A stretch of DNA of 64,000 nt from the NCBI RefSeq assembly GCF_014649535.1, contig NZ_BMTF01000022.1:62001-126000 (forward strand), written 5' to 3'. The stretch's first letter is position 1, and each line of letters begins with the position of its first letter. The notes under the pieces were generated by a model. That model saw only the letters and a program-made list of their open reading frames with translations, did not search any database and was not told the origin of the DNA. The position numbers and the translations under genes were made by a program. Below, piece by piece: positions 32,639 to 43,819 of this stretch. The DNA is from Streptomyces gelaticus. Its GTDB lineage: Bacteria; Actinomycetota; Actinomycetes; Streptomycetales; Streptomycetaceae.

Positions 32639-34302
32639 GCGCAACAGCTGTCCACAGCTTGTGGACAATGGCGGGCGGGGTGACGTCGACCGCCCCGGTC
32701 GAGAAGTTCAAGGCACCGGTCATCGAGTACACCCAGCTGGCCCCGGTCCTCATCGTGATCGGTGTCGCCGTGGTGGGCGTGCTCGTCGAGGCCTTCGTGC
32801 CGCGCCGGGCCCGCTACTACACGCAGGTCTTCCTCACGGTCGTCGCCCTCGCCGCAGCGTTCGCCGCGGTCGTCGGACTGGCGGCCGGGGGATACGGCAC
32901 GACGAAGGCGCACATCGCCGCGATGGGCGCCATCGCGATCGACGGTCCGACGCTGTTCCTGCAGGGCACCATCCTGCTGACCTCGCTGGTCGCCGTCTTC
33001 ACCTTCGCCGAACGGCGGCTCGACCCCGCCGCGCACGGCAAGCATGTCGTCGACTCCTTCGCCGCCCAGGCCGCCTCGGTCCCCGGCAGCGACAGCGAGA
33101 AGGCGGCGGTCAGGGCCGGATTCACCACCACCGAGGTCTTCCCGCTGGTCCTCTTCTCGGTGGCGGGCATGCTGGTCTTCCCCGCGGCCAACGACTTGCT
33201 GACGCTCTTCGTGGCCCTGGAGGTCTTCTCCCTCCCGCTCTACCTCCTGTGCGCCGTCGCCCGCCGCAAGCGGCTGATGTCGCAGGAGGCCGCGGTGAAG
33301 TACTTCCTGCTCGGCGCCTTCTCCTCGGCGTTCCTGCTCTTCGGGATCGCCCTGCTCTACGGGTACGCGGGCTCCGTCTCGTACGCGACGATCGCGAACG
33401 TGGTCAACGGCTCCGTCACCCAGATCGACCCGGCACTCGCCGACACCATGGGCAATGACGCGCTGCTGCTGATCGGCGGCGCGATGATCCTGACCGGCCT
33501 GCTCTTCAAGGTCGGCGCCGTCCCGTTCCACATGTGGACCCCGGACGTCTACCAGGGCGCCCCGACCCCGGTCACCGGCTTCATGGCCGCGGCCACCAAG
33601 GTCGCCGCGTTCGGTGCGCTGCTGCGCCTGCTGTACGTGGTGCTGCCGGGCCTCGCCTGGGACTGGCGCCCGGTCATGTGGGCCGTCGCGATCATCACGA
33701 TGCTGGGCGGTGCGATCGTCGCCATCACCCAGACCGACATCAAGCGGCTGCTGGCCTACTCCTCGATCGCCCACGCCGGATTCATCCTCGCCGGTGTGAT
33801 CGCGACGACCCCGGACGGCATCTCGTCGGTCCTCTTCTACCTGGGCGCGTACTCCTTCGTGACGGTCGGGGCGTTCGCCGTCGTCACCCTGGTGCGCGAC
33901 GCGGGCGGCGAGGCCACGCACCTGTCGAAGTGGGCCGGGCTCGGCCGGCGCTCGCCGCTGGTCGCCGCGGTCTTCGCGGTGTTCCTGCTGGCCTTCGCCG
34001 GTATCCCGCTGACCTCCGGCTTCTCCGGGAAGTTCGCCGTGTTCAAGGCCGCGGCCGACGGCGGCGCGGGCGGACTGGTCGTGGTCGGTGTGATCTCCTC
34101 GGCGATCGCCGCGTTCTTCTACATCCGGGTCATCGTGCTGATGTTCTTCAGCGAGCCGAAGGCGGACGGCCCCACGGTCGCCGTCCCGTCCCCGCTGACG
34201 ATGACGACGATCGCGGTCGGTGTCGCGGTCACGCTGGTGCTGGGCCTGGCCCCGCAGTACTTCCTGGACCTGGCGAGCCAGGCGGGAGTGTTCGTGAGGT
34301 AG
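32635..34302 (+). CDS. nuoN: NADH-quinone oxidoreductase subunit N
   Basis: Third antiporter-like subunit of complex I and last gene of the operon, 555 residues, about 14 helices. The Glu in LFVALEVFSLPLYLLCAVARRK, LLFKVGAVPFHMWTPDVYQGAPTPVTGFMAAATK (with the essential Lys) and TQTDIKRLLAYSSIAHAGF are conserved. The N-terminal ~25 residues vary in the family and contain, at DNA level, a pair of DnaA-box-like sequences. A strong terminator follows 25 bp later. Confidence 0.97.
   Translation: MSATAVHSLWTMAGGVTSTAPVEKFKAPVIEYTQLAPVLIVIGVAVVGVLVEAFVPRRARYYTQVFLTVVALAAAFAAVVGLAAGGYGTTKAHIAAMGAIAIDGPTLFLQGTILLTSLVAVFTFAERRLDPAAHGKHVVDSFAAQAASVPGSDSEKAAVRAGFTTTEVFPLVLFSVAGMLVFPAANDLLTLFVALEVFSLPLYLLCAVARRKRLMSQEAAVKYFLLGAFSSAFLLFGIALLYGYAGSVSYATIANVVNGSVTQIDPALADTMGNDALLLIGGAMILTGLLFKVGAVPFHMWTPDVYQGAPTPVTGFMAAATKVAAFGALLRLLYVVLPGLAWDWRPVMWAVAIITMLGGAIVAITQTDIKRLLAYSSIAHAGFILAGVIATTPDGISSVLFYLGAYSFVTVGAFAVVTLVRDAGGEATHLSKWAGLGRRSPLVAAVFAVFLLAFAGIPLTSGFSGKFAVFKAAADGGAGGLVVVGVISSAIAAFFYIRVIVLMFFSEPKADGPTVAVPSPLTMTTIAVGVAVTLVLGLAPQYFLDLASQAGVFVR
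32648..32668. promoter_or_regulatory. Inverted pair of DnaA-box-like 9-mers inside nuoN
   Basis: CTGTCCACA on the plus strand (32648-32656) and TTGTCCACA on the minus strand (32668-32660) are separated by three bases. Both fit the Streptomyces DnaA-box consensus, in which TTGTCCACA is the preferred form. They fall on codons 5-12 of nuoN, so chance in coding sequence is possible. Confidence 0.35.
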
Positions 34303-34327
34303 CGCACTCCTGCACAGCAACGACCGT

Positions 34328-34363
34328 CGCCGGACGGGCTTGATGAGTCAAGCCCGTCCGGCG
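34328..34363 (+). terminator. Terminator of the nuo operon
   Basis: A 16-bp perfect stem, CGCCGGACGGGCTTGA (34328-34343) with 34348-34363, and the loop TGAG, starting 25 bp after nuoN. Confidence 0.9.
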
Positions 34364-34443
34364 TTGTCGTAGGCGGCGCCTATCGTGGCAGGGGACGGCG
34401 GCAGCACGGACGAAAAAGCGGGACGGACCCGGGGGACAGAGCG

Positions 34444-36417
<1,974 letters not shown>

Positions 36418-36431
36418 GGGCGGTACACGAG

Positions 36432-36465
36432 GGGCGGCGGCCCGGTTACTCCGGGGCCGCCGCCC
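36432..36465. terminator. Bidirectional terminator between recQ and the Uma2 gene
   Basis: Arms GGGCGGCGGCCCGG (36432-36445) and CCGGGGCCGCCGCCC (36451-36465) pair with one bulged base and the loop TTACT. It overlaps the last codons of the converging minus-strand gene. Confidence 0.7.
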
Positions 36466-37054
36466 GGCGGCGTGCGGTGATCTCGGTGAGGTCGAGATCG
36501 ACAGGGAAGGGAACGGAGACCTTCATCCGGTCGTGGAAGATGCCGGTGGAGGTGTAAGCCCCGGTCGACGGCTCCAGCTCGAAGACGTAGACCACCGCCC
36601 GGTCGTCGTGATTCTCCACCCGCCAGTAGTGCGGGATCTTCGCCCGCGCGTACTTCATGGGCTTGGTCTCCCGGTCCCGGGTCAGGGATTCCGGGGAGAC
36701 GACCTCGATGGCCAGCTGTACGGACTCGGCGGGGAAGCGGGTCTGGCTCGGATCCTGGATGATCTCGCCGTCCACGACGATCACATCGGGTTCGGGCCGG
36801 TTGTAGCGGTCGATGTCGATGGTGAAATCGCGTACGACTTCGAATTCGTGCGGTGCCAGCGACTGCAACTGCCAATTGAAGAAGTCGACCGCTCGCATGT
36901 GGAAGAGGGTCTGCGGACTCACGAAAACAAGGCTCCCGTCGATCAGCTCCGTGTGCGGAGGCAGATTCGGGAGTGTGTCCAGGTCATCGGCGGTCCAGCC
37001 GCCTACGGGCGGAACCGCCCACCGCGGCTCGGGGGCCTCGGGTTCGACGCTCAT
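36446..37054 (-). CDS. Uma2 family (DUF820) PD-(D/E)XK nuclease-like protein
   Basis: A 202-residue Uma2-family protein with a restriction-endonuclease fold. The order TELIDGSLVFVSPQTLFHMRAVDFFNWQL, RPEPDVIVVDGEIIQD and VQLAIEVVSPESLTRDRETKPMKYARAKIPHYWRV gives the E-(x)n-PD-(x)n-ExV catalytic pattern. Streptomycetes carry many copies; their biological role is not established and cleavage is not shown for most. The second ATG (37054) is preferred because GGGAG lies five bases before it; the first (37066) has no ribosome site. Confidence 0.88.
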   Translation of the reverse strand: MSVEPEAPEPRWAVPPVGGWTADDLDTLPNLPPHTELIDGSLVFVSPQTLFHMRAVDFFNWQLQSLAPHEFEVVRDFTIDIDRYNRPEPDVIVVDGEIIQDPSQTRFPAESVQLAIEVVSPESLTRDRETKPMKYARAKIPHYWRVENHDDRAVVYVFELEPSTGAYTSTGIFHDRMKVSVPFPVDLDLTEITARRRAAAPE

Positions 37055-37183
37055 CAGTGCTCCCATGACGCAGAGTCTTGTGGGACTTTTCAGCGTATCC
37101 GTCGGAAACGGGAGAGGGCTCCCCCGAACGTGTGAACGCCCGTGCGAAGCTGACGCGCGGGCGCCCCGCGCCCGCCGTCCCCG

Positions 37184-37565
37184 TCAGTCGTCGCCGAAGC
37201 CGCCTTGGCTGCCGTGCCTTCTGCTGCCGTTCCGGTTCGCCCTGTCCTCGCGTACGTTCCGGTACACCGCGTCCGCGGTCCACTCCTCGTCCACCAGGTC
37301 GCGCATCGCCCACTGCTTCCGCAGGCCGCCCCGGGTCACCGTGCCCGAAAGGCCGACCGCCGAGACCAGCGCGGCCAGGGTCCGGCTGCGCGGGTCCGGC
37401 CGGCCTGTCCGGTGACCCGGCCCTGGAGCTCCAGCTCCCTCAGGACCGCGCCCGCCGTCCCGTACTTCAGGAAACGGCCGGAGCACTGCGGCTTGCCGCG
37501 CTGCGGGTCCGGTGCGAGCAGCAGCAGTTCCTCGGGGAGCGTGAGCTCCGGGCGGGCGGCATCAT
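37184..37565 (-). pseudogene. Degraded GPP34 (Golgi phosphoprotein 3-like) gene
   Basis: The minus strand near 37550-37390 encodes ELTLPEELLLLAPDP through LRELELQGRVTGQAG, the N-terminal part of a GPP34-family protein. In a different frame, 37384-37187 encodes SRTLAALVSAVGLSGTVTRGGLRKQ and DEEWTADAVYRNV, its C-terminal part. About 100 residues in the middle are missing and the two parts are out of frame. The N-terminal part has no in-frame start next to the fahA stop. It is a deletion relic. Confidence 0.75.
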
Positions 37566-38791
37566 GACGCGGGAACGATCCGGCCCGTGACCTCGCCGAG
37601 TCCCACCCGCGTGCCGTCCGGGCCCGGGGCCCAGGCGGTCATCGTCACCGTGTCGCCGTCCTCCAGGAAGGTGCGCTTGCCGTCCGGGAGGTCCAGCGGG
37701 TCGCGGCCGTTCCAGGTCAGCTCCAGGAGGGAGCCGCGCTGACCGGGCTCGGCGCCGCTGACCGTGCCGGAGCCGTACAGGTCGCCGGTGCGCAGCGAGG
37801 CGCCGTTCACCGTCATCTGGGCCAGCATCTGGGCCGCCGTCCAGTACATCGTGGCGAACGGCGGCTCGGCGACCACCTGTCCGTTGATCGCGACGGAGAT
37901 CCGCAGGTCCAGGCCGCCGGCCTCCTCCTCGCCGGCGTCCTCCAGATAGGGGAGCAGCGGGAAGTCGCGGGCCGGGGGAGCGATGCGGGCCGACTCCAGG
38001 GCCTCCAGGGGTGTCACCCAGGCCGATACGGAGGTGGCGAAGGACTTGCCGAGGAACGGGCCGAGCGGGACGTACTCCCAGGCCTGGATGTCGCGTGCCG
38101 ACCAGTCGTTGAGCAGGCAGAGACCGAAGACGTGGTCGCGGAAGTCGCCGAGCGGGACCGGGCGGCCCTGCTCGGAGCCGACGCCGACGACGAAACCGAC
38201 CTCGGCCTCGATGTCCAGCTTGACGGAGGGTCCGAAGACCGGGGCCGCGTCGGTCGGCGCCTTGCGCTGGCCGGACGGGCGCACCACGTCCGTGCCCGAG
38301 ACGACGACGGTGCCGGACCGGCCGTGGTAGCCGATCGGGAGGTGCTTCCAGTTGGGCGTCAGCGCCTCGGCGTCGGGCCGGAAGATCTTGCCGACGTTGG
38401 TGGCGTGGTTCTCGCTCGCGTAGAAGTCGACGTAGTCCGCGACCGCGTACGGCAGATGGAGCGTCACGGAATCGACCGGGTGCAGCAGCGGTTCGATGTC
38501 CGCGCGGTGCGCCGGGACCGTCACCCACGCGGTCAGCGCCCGCCGGACGTCCCGCCAGGCGGTGCGGCCCGCCGAGAGCAGCGCGGTCAGGTCCGGCTGC
38601 GCGAGGAGCTGCGCGTAGGGCGAGCCGAGCGCGTGCGCCGCGGCTCCGGCGTCCAGTACGTGGTTGCCGATGCGGACGCCGACCCGGCGGTCCTCGGGGT
38701 GGTCGGGGGTGGAGAACACTCCGTAGGGAAGGTTGTGCGGACCGAAGGGGTCGCCCTCGGCCAGATCGAGCGGGCTGCTCTGCTCGGGCAT
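37562..38791 (-). CDS. fahA: Fumarylacetoacetase
   Basis: Last enzyme of tyrosine/homogentisate degradation, splitting 4-fumarylacetoacetate into fumarate and acetoacetate; 409 residues, matching the family. An N-terminal SH3-like FAA domain (1-110) precedes the FAH catalytic domain. Metal- and substrate-site regions are VDFYASENHATNVGKIFRP (about 125), KLDIEAEVGFVVG (about 195) and LCLLNDWSARDIQAWEYVPLGPFLGKSF (about 228). The catalytic His in the ASENHATN region is present. The ATG at 38791 follows AAAGCGAGG. Homogentisate dioxygenase is not in this window. Confidence 0.95.
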   Translation of the reverse strand: MPEQSSPLDLAEGDPFGPHNLPYGVFSTPDHPEDRRVGVRIGNHVLDAGAAAHALGSPYAQLLAQPDLTALLSAGRTAWRDVRRALTAWVTVPAHRADIEPLLHPVDSVTLHLPYAVADYVDFYASENHATNVGKIFRPDAEALTPNWKHLPIGYHGRSGTVVVSGTDVVRPSGQRKAPTDAAPVFGPSVKLDIEAEVGFVVGVGSEQGRPVPLGDFRDHVFGLCLLNDWSARDIQAWEYVPLGPFLGKSFATSVSAWVTPLEALESARIAPPARDFPLLPYLEDAGEEEAGGLDLRISVAINGQVVAEPPFATMYWTAAQMLAQMTVNGASLRTGDLYGSGTVSGAEPGQRGSLLELTWNGRDPLDLPDGKRTFLEDGDTVTMTAWAPGPDGTRVGLGEVTGRIVPAS

Positions 38792-38890
38792 GTGGTGCTG
38801 CCTCGCTTTCCAGGTCGCTTGGGGGACACGTTACGTCGGCGCCACCCTCTCGCGGGAGTGTCCCAACCGCCCCTGATGCCCGGAAAGTTC

Positions 38891-38920
38891 CGCCGTGCCC
38901 CGGGTGTCCGGGGCACGGCG
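38891..38920 (-). terminator. Terminator after the CocE/NonD hydrolase gene
   Basis: A 13-bp perfect stem, CGCCGTGCCCCGG (38891-38903) with 38908-38920, and the loop GTGT, 12 bp past the stop on the minus strand. Confidence 0.85.
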
Positions 38921-38931
38921 GTGGGTCCGGT

Positions 38932-40926
38932 TCAGCCCGCCGTACGCGGGATCCGCTTCTCCCAGGTGCGGTGGAAGACGACCTCGTCGCCCTCCTTGCA
39001 GACCACTTCGTCGGAGGTGATGAAGTCGCTGTCGTCCGCAGCGATCTCGGAGCGCGTCTCGATCCGTACGTCCCACGCCAGCTCCGGCCGGTGCAGCCGG
39101 ATCGCCCAGTCGGAGCGGGTGCGTGCGGAGAGCGGGTCGTTCTCCTGGATCGTGTACGTCTCCAGGGCGTCCTCGGTGAATTCCAGGCCGTCCGGGTAGA
39201 CGCGGGTGCCGCCGTAGCGCGGGTCGACCTCCAGCCGCCATTCGCCCTTGGCGACGTCGCGGACCACCAGCCGCTCCGGGCGCTGTTCGTCGAGCGTCAC
39301 CGGGTACACGACGCCGAGCGGCTCCGACTGCTCCGGCTCCTCGAACCCGATTGCGGGTTCCTCGACGGCCCGGCGCACCGGCAGTTCGACGAGGCTGCCG
39401 TCCGCGTCCAGGGTGAAGCCGACCGACCCGGCCTGCGGCCAGATCCACGGCCAGTACGAGGAGGAGACCGCGAGCCTGATCCGGTGGCCGGGCGGGAAGG
39501 TGTGCCCGATGCCGTTCAGCTCGAAGGTCACGTCCTCGGTGCCGCCCACCGGCCAGTCGTCCGCGCGGTCGCGGCCACCCCGGGCGGAGAGGTTGAGCGC
39601 GCCCCGGGTGACCAGGGTCGAGGAGCCGTCCGGCGCGATGTCGCAGAGCCGGGCGATCGCCTGGCCGCGCGGCACGTCCATCCGGATGCGCAGCTTCACC
39701 CGGGGACGGCCGAGGATCTCGATCGGGGCGCCCTCGACCGGGAACTCGAAACAGACCGACTTGGCGTCCTCGTCGCGCTGGTCGGGCGGCAGGTCGGCGT
39801 CGTTGCCGAACGGGAAGAAGCGCCCGGCGTCCAGCCCCGTCTGCTGCGGCGAGTCGACGATCTGCGGGCCGCCACCGAGGGCGTACGCGACCGGCTCGAT
39901 GTTCGGGGACGGCCAGCTGTTCTCGCCGGCCCAGCGGCCCGGCAGCGTCTCGTACACCGTGGCGGGGCGGTGCGAATCGCTGATCCAGGCCCGCAGCAGC
40001 GGCTCGGACATGACGCCGGTGTCCTTGTCCTTCAGGTGCTGGTCCCACCAGCGCAGCGTCTCCTGGAGGAAGCCGATCGACGGGCCCGGCGGCAGCCCGC
40101 GGTCCGGGTACTGGTGCGACCACGGCCCGATCAGCCCGCGGACCCGGTCCGGGGCGAGGTGCTCGACGAGCCGCAGGACGGTGTCGCGGTACGGGTCGTG
40201 CCAGCCGCCCACCGCGAGGACCTTCGCGCGGATCGCGGAGTAGTCCTCGCAGACGCTGCCGTGCTTCCAGTAGCCGTCGCGGGTCTGGTGCGCCAGCCAG
40301 GTGTGGATGAAGGGGTCGACGGCCTCCAGCCGCTTCAGCCACATGTCCTTCCAGCCCTCGCCGACCTGCGCCGGGTCCGGCGGCCGGGAGACGAAGGCCA
40401 GCATGGTGGCCGCCCAGGCGTGCATGTCGACGGCGAGGACCGAGCCGCCCATGTAGTGGACGTCGTTGTCGTAGCGGTCGTCGGTCGAGCAGACGGTGAC
40501 GACCGCCTTCAGCGGTTCGGGCGCCAGCGCGGCGATCTGGAGCGAGTTGAAGCCGCCCCAGGAGATGCCGAACATGCCGACCCGGCCGGAACACCACTCC
40601 TGCTGGGCCAGCCAGTGGATGACAGCGACGCCGTCGGCCAGCTCCGTCGCGTGGTACTCGTCGCCCGGCAGGCCCTCGCTGTTGCCGTGCCCGCGTACGT
40701 CCACCCGGACGGAGGCGTAGCCGTGGCCCGCGTACCAGGGGTGGCGCTGCCAGTCCCGCGGTGCCGTCCAGTCGCTCAGCCGGTAGGGCAGGTACTCCAG
40801 CAGCGCGGGTACCGGTTCGTCGGTGACGGGCCGCCAGATCCGGGCGTACAGCCGGGTGCCGTCCGGCAGCGGGATGCGGACGTCCTCACGGGTGGTCTCG
40901 TACGGGAACGTGGTGCGGATGTGCAT
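38932..40926 (-). CDS. CocE/NonD family alpha/beta hydrolase
   Basis: Serine hydrolase of 664 residues of the X-Pro dipeptidyl-peptidase S15/CocE class. The N-terminal alpha/beta domain has RVDVRGHGNSEG (about 75) and the nucleophile elbow GISWGG (about 120); the C-terminal half is the jelly-roll domain typical of the family (about 430-650). Members cleave acyl esters or N-terminal X-Pro dipeptides. It starts nine bases after the stop of a POT peptide transporter, with its GAGG site overlapping that stop, which favours a peptidase acting on imported peptides (inference). No signal peptide, so cytoplasmic. Confidence 0.85.
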   Translation of the reverse strand: MHIRTTFPYETTREDVRIPLPDGTRLYARIWRPVTDEPVPALLEYLPYRLSDWTAPRDWQRHPWYAGHGYASVRVDVRGHGNSEGLPGDEYHATELADGVAVIHWLAQQEWCSGRVGMFGISWGGFNSLQIAALAPEPLKAVVTVCSTDDRYDNDVHYMGGSVLAVDMHAWAATMLAFVSRPPDPAQVGEGWKDMWLKRLEAVDPFIHTWLAHQTRDGYWKHGSVCEDYSAIRAKVLAVGGWHDPYRDTVLRLVEHLAPDRVRGLIGPWSHQYPDRGLPPGPSIGFLQETLRWWDQHLKDKDTGVMSEPLLRAWISDSHRPATVYETLPGRWAGENSWPSPNIEPVAYALGGGPQIVDSPQQTGLDAGRFFPFGNDADLPPDQRDEDAKSVCFEFPVEGAPIEILGRPRVKLRIRMDVPRGQAIARLCDIAPDGSSTLVTRGALNLSARGGRDRADDWPVGGTEDVTFELNGIGHTFPPGHRIRLAVSSSYWPWIWPQAGSVGFTLDADGSLVELPVRRAVEEPAIGFEEPEQSEPLGVVYPVTLDEQRPERLVVRDVAKGEWRLEVDPRYGGTRVYPDGLEFTEDALETYTIQENDPLSARTRSDWAIRLHRPELAWDVRIETRSEIAADDSDFITSDEVVCKEGDEVVFHRTWEKRIPRTAG

Positions 40927-40935
40927 GGCGGTACC

Positions 40936-42435
40936 TCAGTGGACGGGGTGCATGGTGCGCTTGAGCCAGGGTGCGGCGGCCATCACGGCCACACCGGCCA
41001 CCACCGCGATCGCGCCATTGACACCGAAGTAGGCGGGGTTGGAGACCTCGCCGTACAGCTTCACGACTTGGGCCTGGATGCCGTTGGCGAGGGCCAGCGA
41101 GAGGAACCAGAGCGCCATCGTCTGGCTGGCGAACGCCTTGGGGGCGAGCTTGGTGGTCGCGGACATGCCGGAGGTCTCCAGCAGGACGTCGCCGAGTCCG
41201 AGCAGCAGGTACGAGCCGACGATCCACCAGGCGGCCATCTTGAAGGTGTCGCCGGAGTGCCCGGAGGTCGGCAGCACCATCAGCAGGAAGGACAGCCCGC
41301 CGAGGATCACCCCGATCGCGATCTTGTTGGAGGCGTGCGGCTGGCGCGGACCCATCCGGGCCCAGACGGTGGCGACCACCGGGGCGAGCGCGACCTCGAA
41401 GGCGCCGAGCGCGGAGGCGTACCAGCTCGCCGGGAAGTGGAAGCCGAGGATCTCGGTACGGGCGTTGGTCGACGCGAGCAGCATCATCGTCGAGTACGCC
41501 TGGAACAGGATGAAGTTGAAGACGACGGAGGCCAGGAAGAGCACCACGTACGGGCGCAGCCTGCCGCGTTCCTCGCCGGTGACCCGGGGGCTGCGGAACA
41601 TCACCACGAAGTAGACGACCGGCGCGATCACCGAGATCAGGGTGAGCAGGTCGACGAAGCGGTCCATGGTCAGCCAGCCGGCCAGGGCGAGCGCGGTGGC
41701 GACGGCGGCGACGACGACGGCGCCGGCCACGATCAGTCGAACGGCGCGGCGCATGGGTGCCGGTGCCAGCGCGAATTCGGCGCCGTGCGTTCGCCCGGAC
41801 AGGTGACGCCGGCCCAGCACGTACTGGATCAGGCCGAGGGTCATGCCGAAGGCTGCGGCCGAGAAGCCCCAGTGCCAGCTCGCGTGGTCCCCGAGCCAGC
41901 CGGTGACCAGCGGGCCGAGGAACGCCCCGATGTTGATGGCCATGTAGTAGAGGGCGAAGCCGGCGTCGCGGCGCTCGTCGGCGGTGCGGTAGAGCTTGCC
42001 GACCATGGTCGCCACATTGGGCTTGAGCAGACCGGTCCCGGCGCTGATCAGACCGAGGCCGACCCACGTCATGGTGTCGGTGGGCACCGCCATGGCGTAA
42101 TGGCCGCAGGCGATGAGGATTCCGCCGTACAGGACGGCGCGGTACGAGCCGAGGATCCGGTCCGCCAGCCAGCCGCCGGCGACGGAGACCAGGTAGACGA
42201 GGGTGCCGTAGGCGGCCGAGACCGAAGCCGCGGTGCCCGCCTCCATGCCCATCCCGCCGCGGGCGACGGTGTCGGCGAAGTAGAGGACCAGGATCGCCTG
42301 CATGCCCAGGAACGAGAAGCGTTCCCAGACCTCCAGACCGGACAGGGTCATCAGCCCTCGTGGCTGGCCGAAAAATGCGTGGTCGTCTTCGGGCGGCGGC
42401 TGACTCGGGTCGGTGGCGGTGGCCGTGTGGGACAA
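40936..42435 (-). CDS. POT/PTR family proton-coupled peptide transporter
   Basis: Inner-membrane di/tripeptide-proton symporter of 499 residues with about 14 helices. The helix-1 motif ExxERF appears in EVWERFSFLGMQAILVLYF, and the PTR2 signature in GFALYYMAINIGAFLGPLVTGWLG. The start is set at a TTG (42435), because AGGAG lies nine bases upstream and earlier codons in the frame overlap the promoter of the divergent polyprenyl synthase gene. It forms an operon with the CocE/NonD hydrolase, a plausible peptide uptake and cleavage pair. Confidence 0.88.
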   Translation of the reverse strand: MSHTATATDPSQPPPEDDHAFFGQPRGLMTLSGLEVWERFSFLGMQAILVLYFADTVARGGMGMEAGTAASVSAAYGTLVYLVSVAGGWLADRILGSYRAVLYGGILIACGHYAMAVPTDTMTWVGLGLISAGTGLLKPNVATMVGKLYRTADERRDAGFALYYMAINIGAFLGPLVTGWLGDHASWHWGFSAAAFGMTLGLIQYVLGRRHLSGRTHGAEFALAPAPMRRAVRLIVAGAVVVAAVATALALAGWLTMDRFVDLLTLISVIAPVVYFVVMFRSPRVTGEERGRLRPYVVLFLASVVFNFILFQAYSTMMLLASTNARTEILGFHFPASWYASALGAFEVALAPVVATVWARMGPRQPHASNKIAIGVILGGLSFLLMVLPTSGHSGDTFKMAAWWIVGSYLLLGLGDVLLETSGMSATTKLAPKAFASQTMALWFLSLALANGIQAQVVKLYGEVSNPAYFGVNGAIAVVAGVAVMAAAPWLKRTMHPVH

Positions 42436-42591
42436 AGGGAGAACTCCTGATCGTATGAGCTGATCCCGAACATACCGGCGGTGGCGGGAAGGCGCCCACG
42501 GTGATCCAAAGGGGACCGGATACGCTGACTTGAGTGATGACAGCGACACATCGACATTCCGTGTGATCGTCAGCAGACAGGAGATCCCCTC

Positions 42592-43602
42592 GTGACCGTC
42601 GTCGGGCCGTTCGGGCTGAGCGTGCGGGACCAGGCACTTGAGGCCGATGTCCAGGCCGGGTTGGCTGCTGTCGAGTCCGGGCTGCTCGATGCCACCAAGA
42701 GCGGCGTGCCCTTCATCACGGAGGCCGCGCAGCATCTCGTACGCGCCGGGGGCAAGCGCTTCCGGCCGCTGCTGGCGATGCTGGCCGCCCAGTTCGGCGA
42801 CCCGGACGCGCCGGGCGTGGTGCCCGCGGCCGTCGTCGTCGAGCTGACGCACCTCGCGACGCTCTACCACGACGACGTGATGGACGAGGCGGACGTGCGC
42901 CGCGGTGTCCCCAGCGCCAACAGCCGCTGGGACAATTCGGTGGCCGTGCTGACCGGCGACTTCCTCTTCGCCCGCGCCTCGCACATACTGGCCGACCTCG
43001 GCCCGGAGGCCGTACGCATTCAGGCGGAGGCGTTCGAGCGGCTGGTCACCGGCCAGATCCTGGAGACCGCGGGGCCGGGCGACGGCCGCGACCCGGTCGA
43101 GCACTACCTGGAAGTGATGCAGGGCAAGACCGGCTCGCTGATCGCGGTGGCCTGCCGGTTCGGCGCGATGATGGCCGGCGCGGACGAGTCCGCGGTCGAC
43201 ATCCTGACCCAGTACGGGGAGCGGCTCGGCGTCGCCTTCCAGCTCGCCGACGACGTGCTCGACATCGCCTCCGACTCCCACGAGTCCGGCAAGACCCCGG
43301 GCACCGACCTGCGCGAGGGCATCCCGACACTTCCGGTGCTCCACCTGCGGGCGCAGGCGGAGGCCGACGGGAAGCCGGAGGACCTGGAGCTCGTCGAGCT
43401 GCTCGACGGCGACCTCAGCGACGACGCCCGGCACGCCGAGGCGCTGCGCAGGCTGCGCGCCCACCCGGCACTGGAGCAGGCCAGGCGCGACACCGTCCGG
43501 TACGCGGAGGAGGCGCGCGCGACGCTGGCGCCGCTGCCCGAGGGCTATGCGAAGGCCGCGCTGCGGGAGCTGTGCGACGCGGTGGTGCACCGCGCGGGTT
43601 GA
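42592..43602 (+). CDS. Polyprenyl diphosphate synthase (trans, long chain)
   Basis: Trans-isoprenyl diphosphate synthase of 336 residues. The first Asp-rich motif is LYHDDVMDEADVRRG (about 92-104) and the second is FQLADDVLDIASD (about 218-230); GGKRFRPLL near residue 54 binds diphosphate. The residues before the first Asp-rich motif are small, typical of long-chain enzymes making the C40-C45 side chain of menaquinone. Its closeness to complex I genes, which reduce menaquinone, fits but does not prove this. GTG start after AGGAG. It diverges from the peptide transporter. Confidence 0.9.
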   Translation: MTVVGPFGLSVRDQALEADVQAGLAAVESGLLDATKSGVPFITEAAQHLVRAGGKRFRPLLAMLAAQFGDPDAPGVVPAAVVVELTHLATLYHDDVMDEADVRRGVPSANSRWDNSVAVLTGDFLFARASHILADLGPEAVRIQAEAFERLVTGQILETAGPGDGRDPVEHYLEVMQGKTGSLIAVACRFGAMMAGADESAVDILTQYGERLGVAFQLADDVLDIASDSHESGKTPGTDLREGIPTLPVLHLRAQAEADGKPEDLELVELLDGDLSDDARHAEALRRLRAHPALEQARRDTVRYAEEARATLAPLPEGYAKAALRELCDAVVHRAG

Positions 43603-43819
43603 GCGGCTGTCCGGGCGTCCCCTACTGGACGGGGGAGCGAGTGCCGTGCGGTGTCATACCGAAGAGGTACGCGGAGTTGCTCCCGGGGGCTGACGCTTCC
43701 GTGCCGCCGGTTTGGTCAGATGGAGAACAACCACTCCTGACCAAACCGGGTGAGAATGGCGGCGCGGAGTGGACGAGTGCAACCGGACGGAAGCCGCCGA
43801 CCACGGAGGTAGGGCACAC

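Noticed and set aside
38971..42450. Very long open frame on the plus strand (over 1,100 codons)
   Set aside because: It runs antisense through the CocE/NonD and peptide-transporter genes, has Arg/Gly/Asp-rich low-complexity translation and no family motif. It is a shadow of high-GC codon bias.
42436..43590. N-terminal extension of the peptide transporter frame
   Set aside because: The frame stays open to 43590 but runs antisense through the polyprenyl synthase gene. The TTG at 42435 with AGGAG gives the normal family start.
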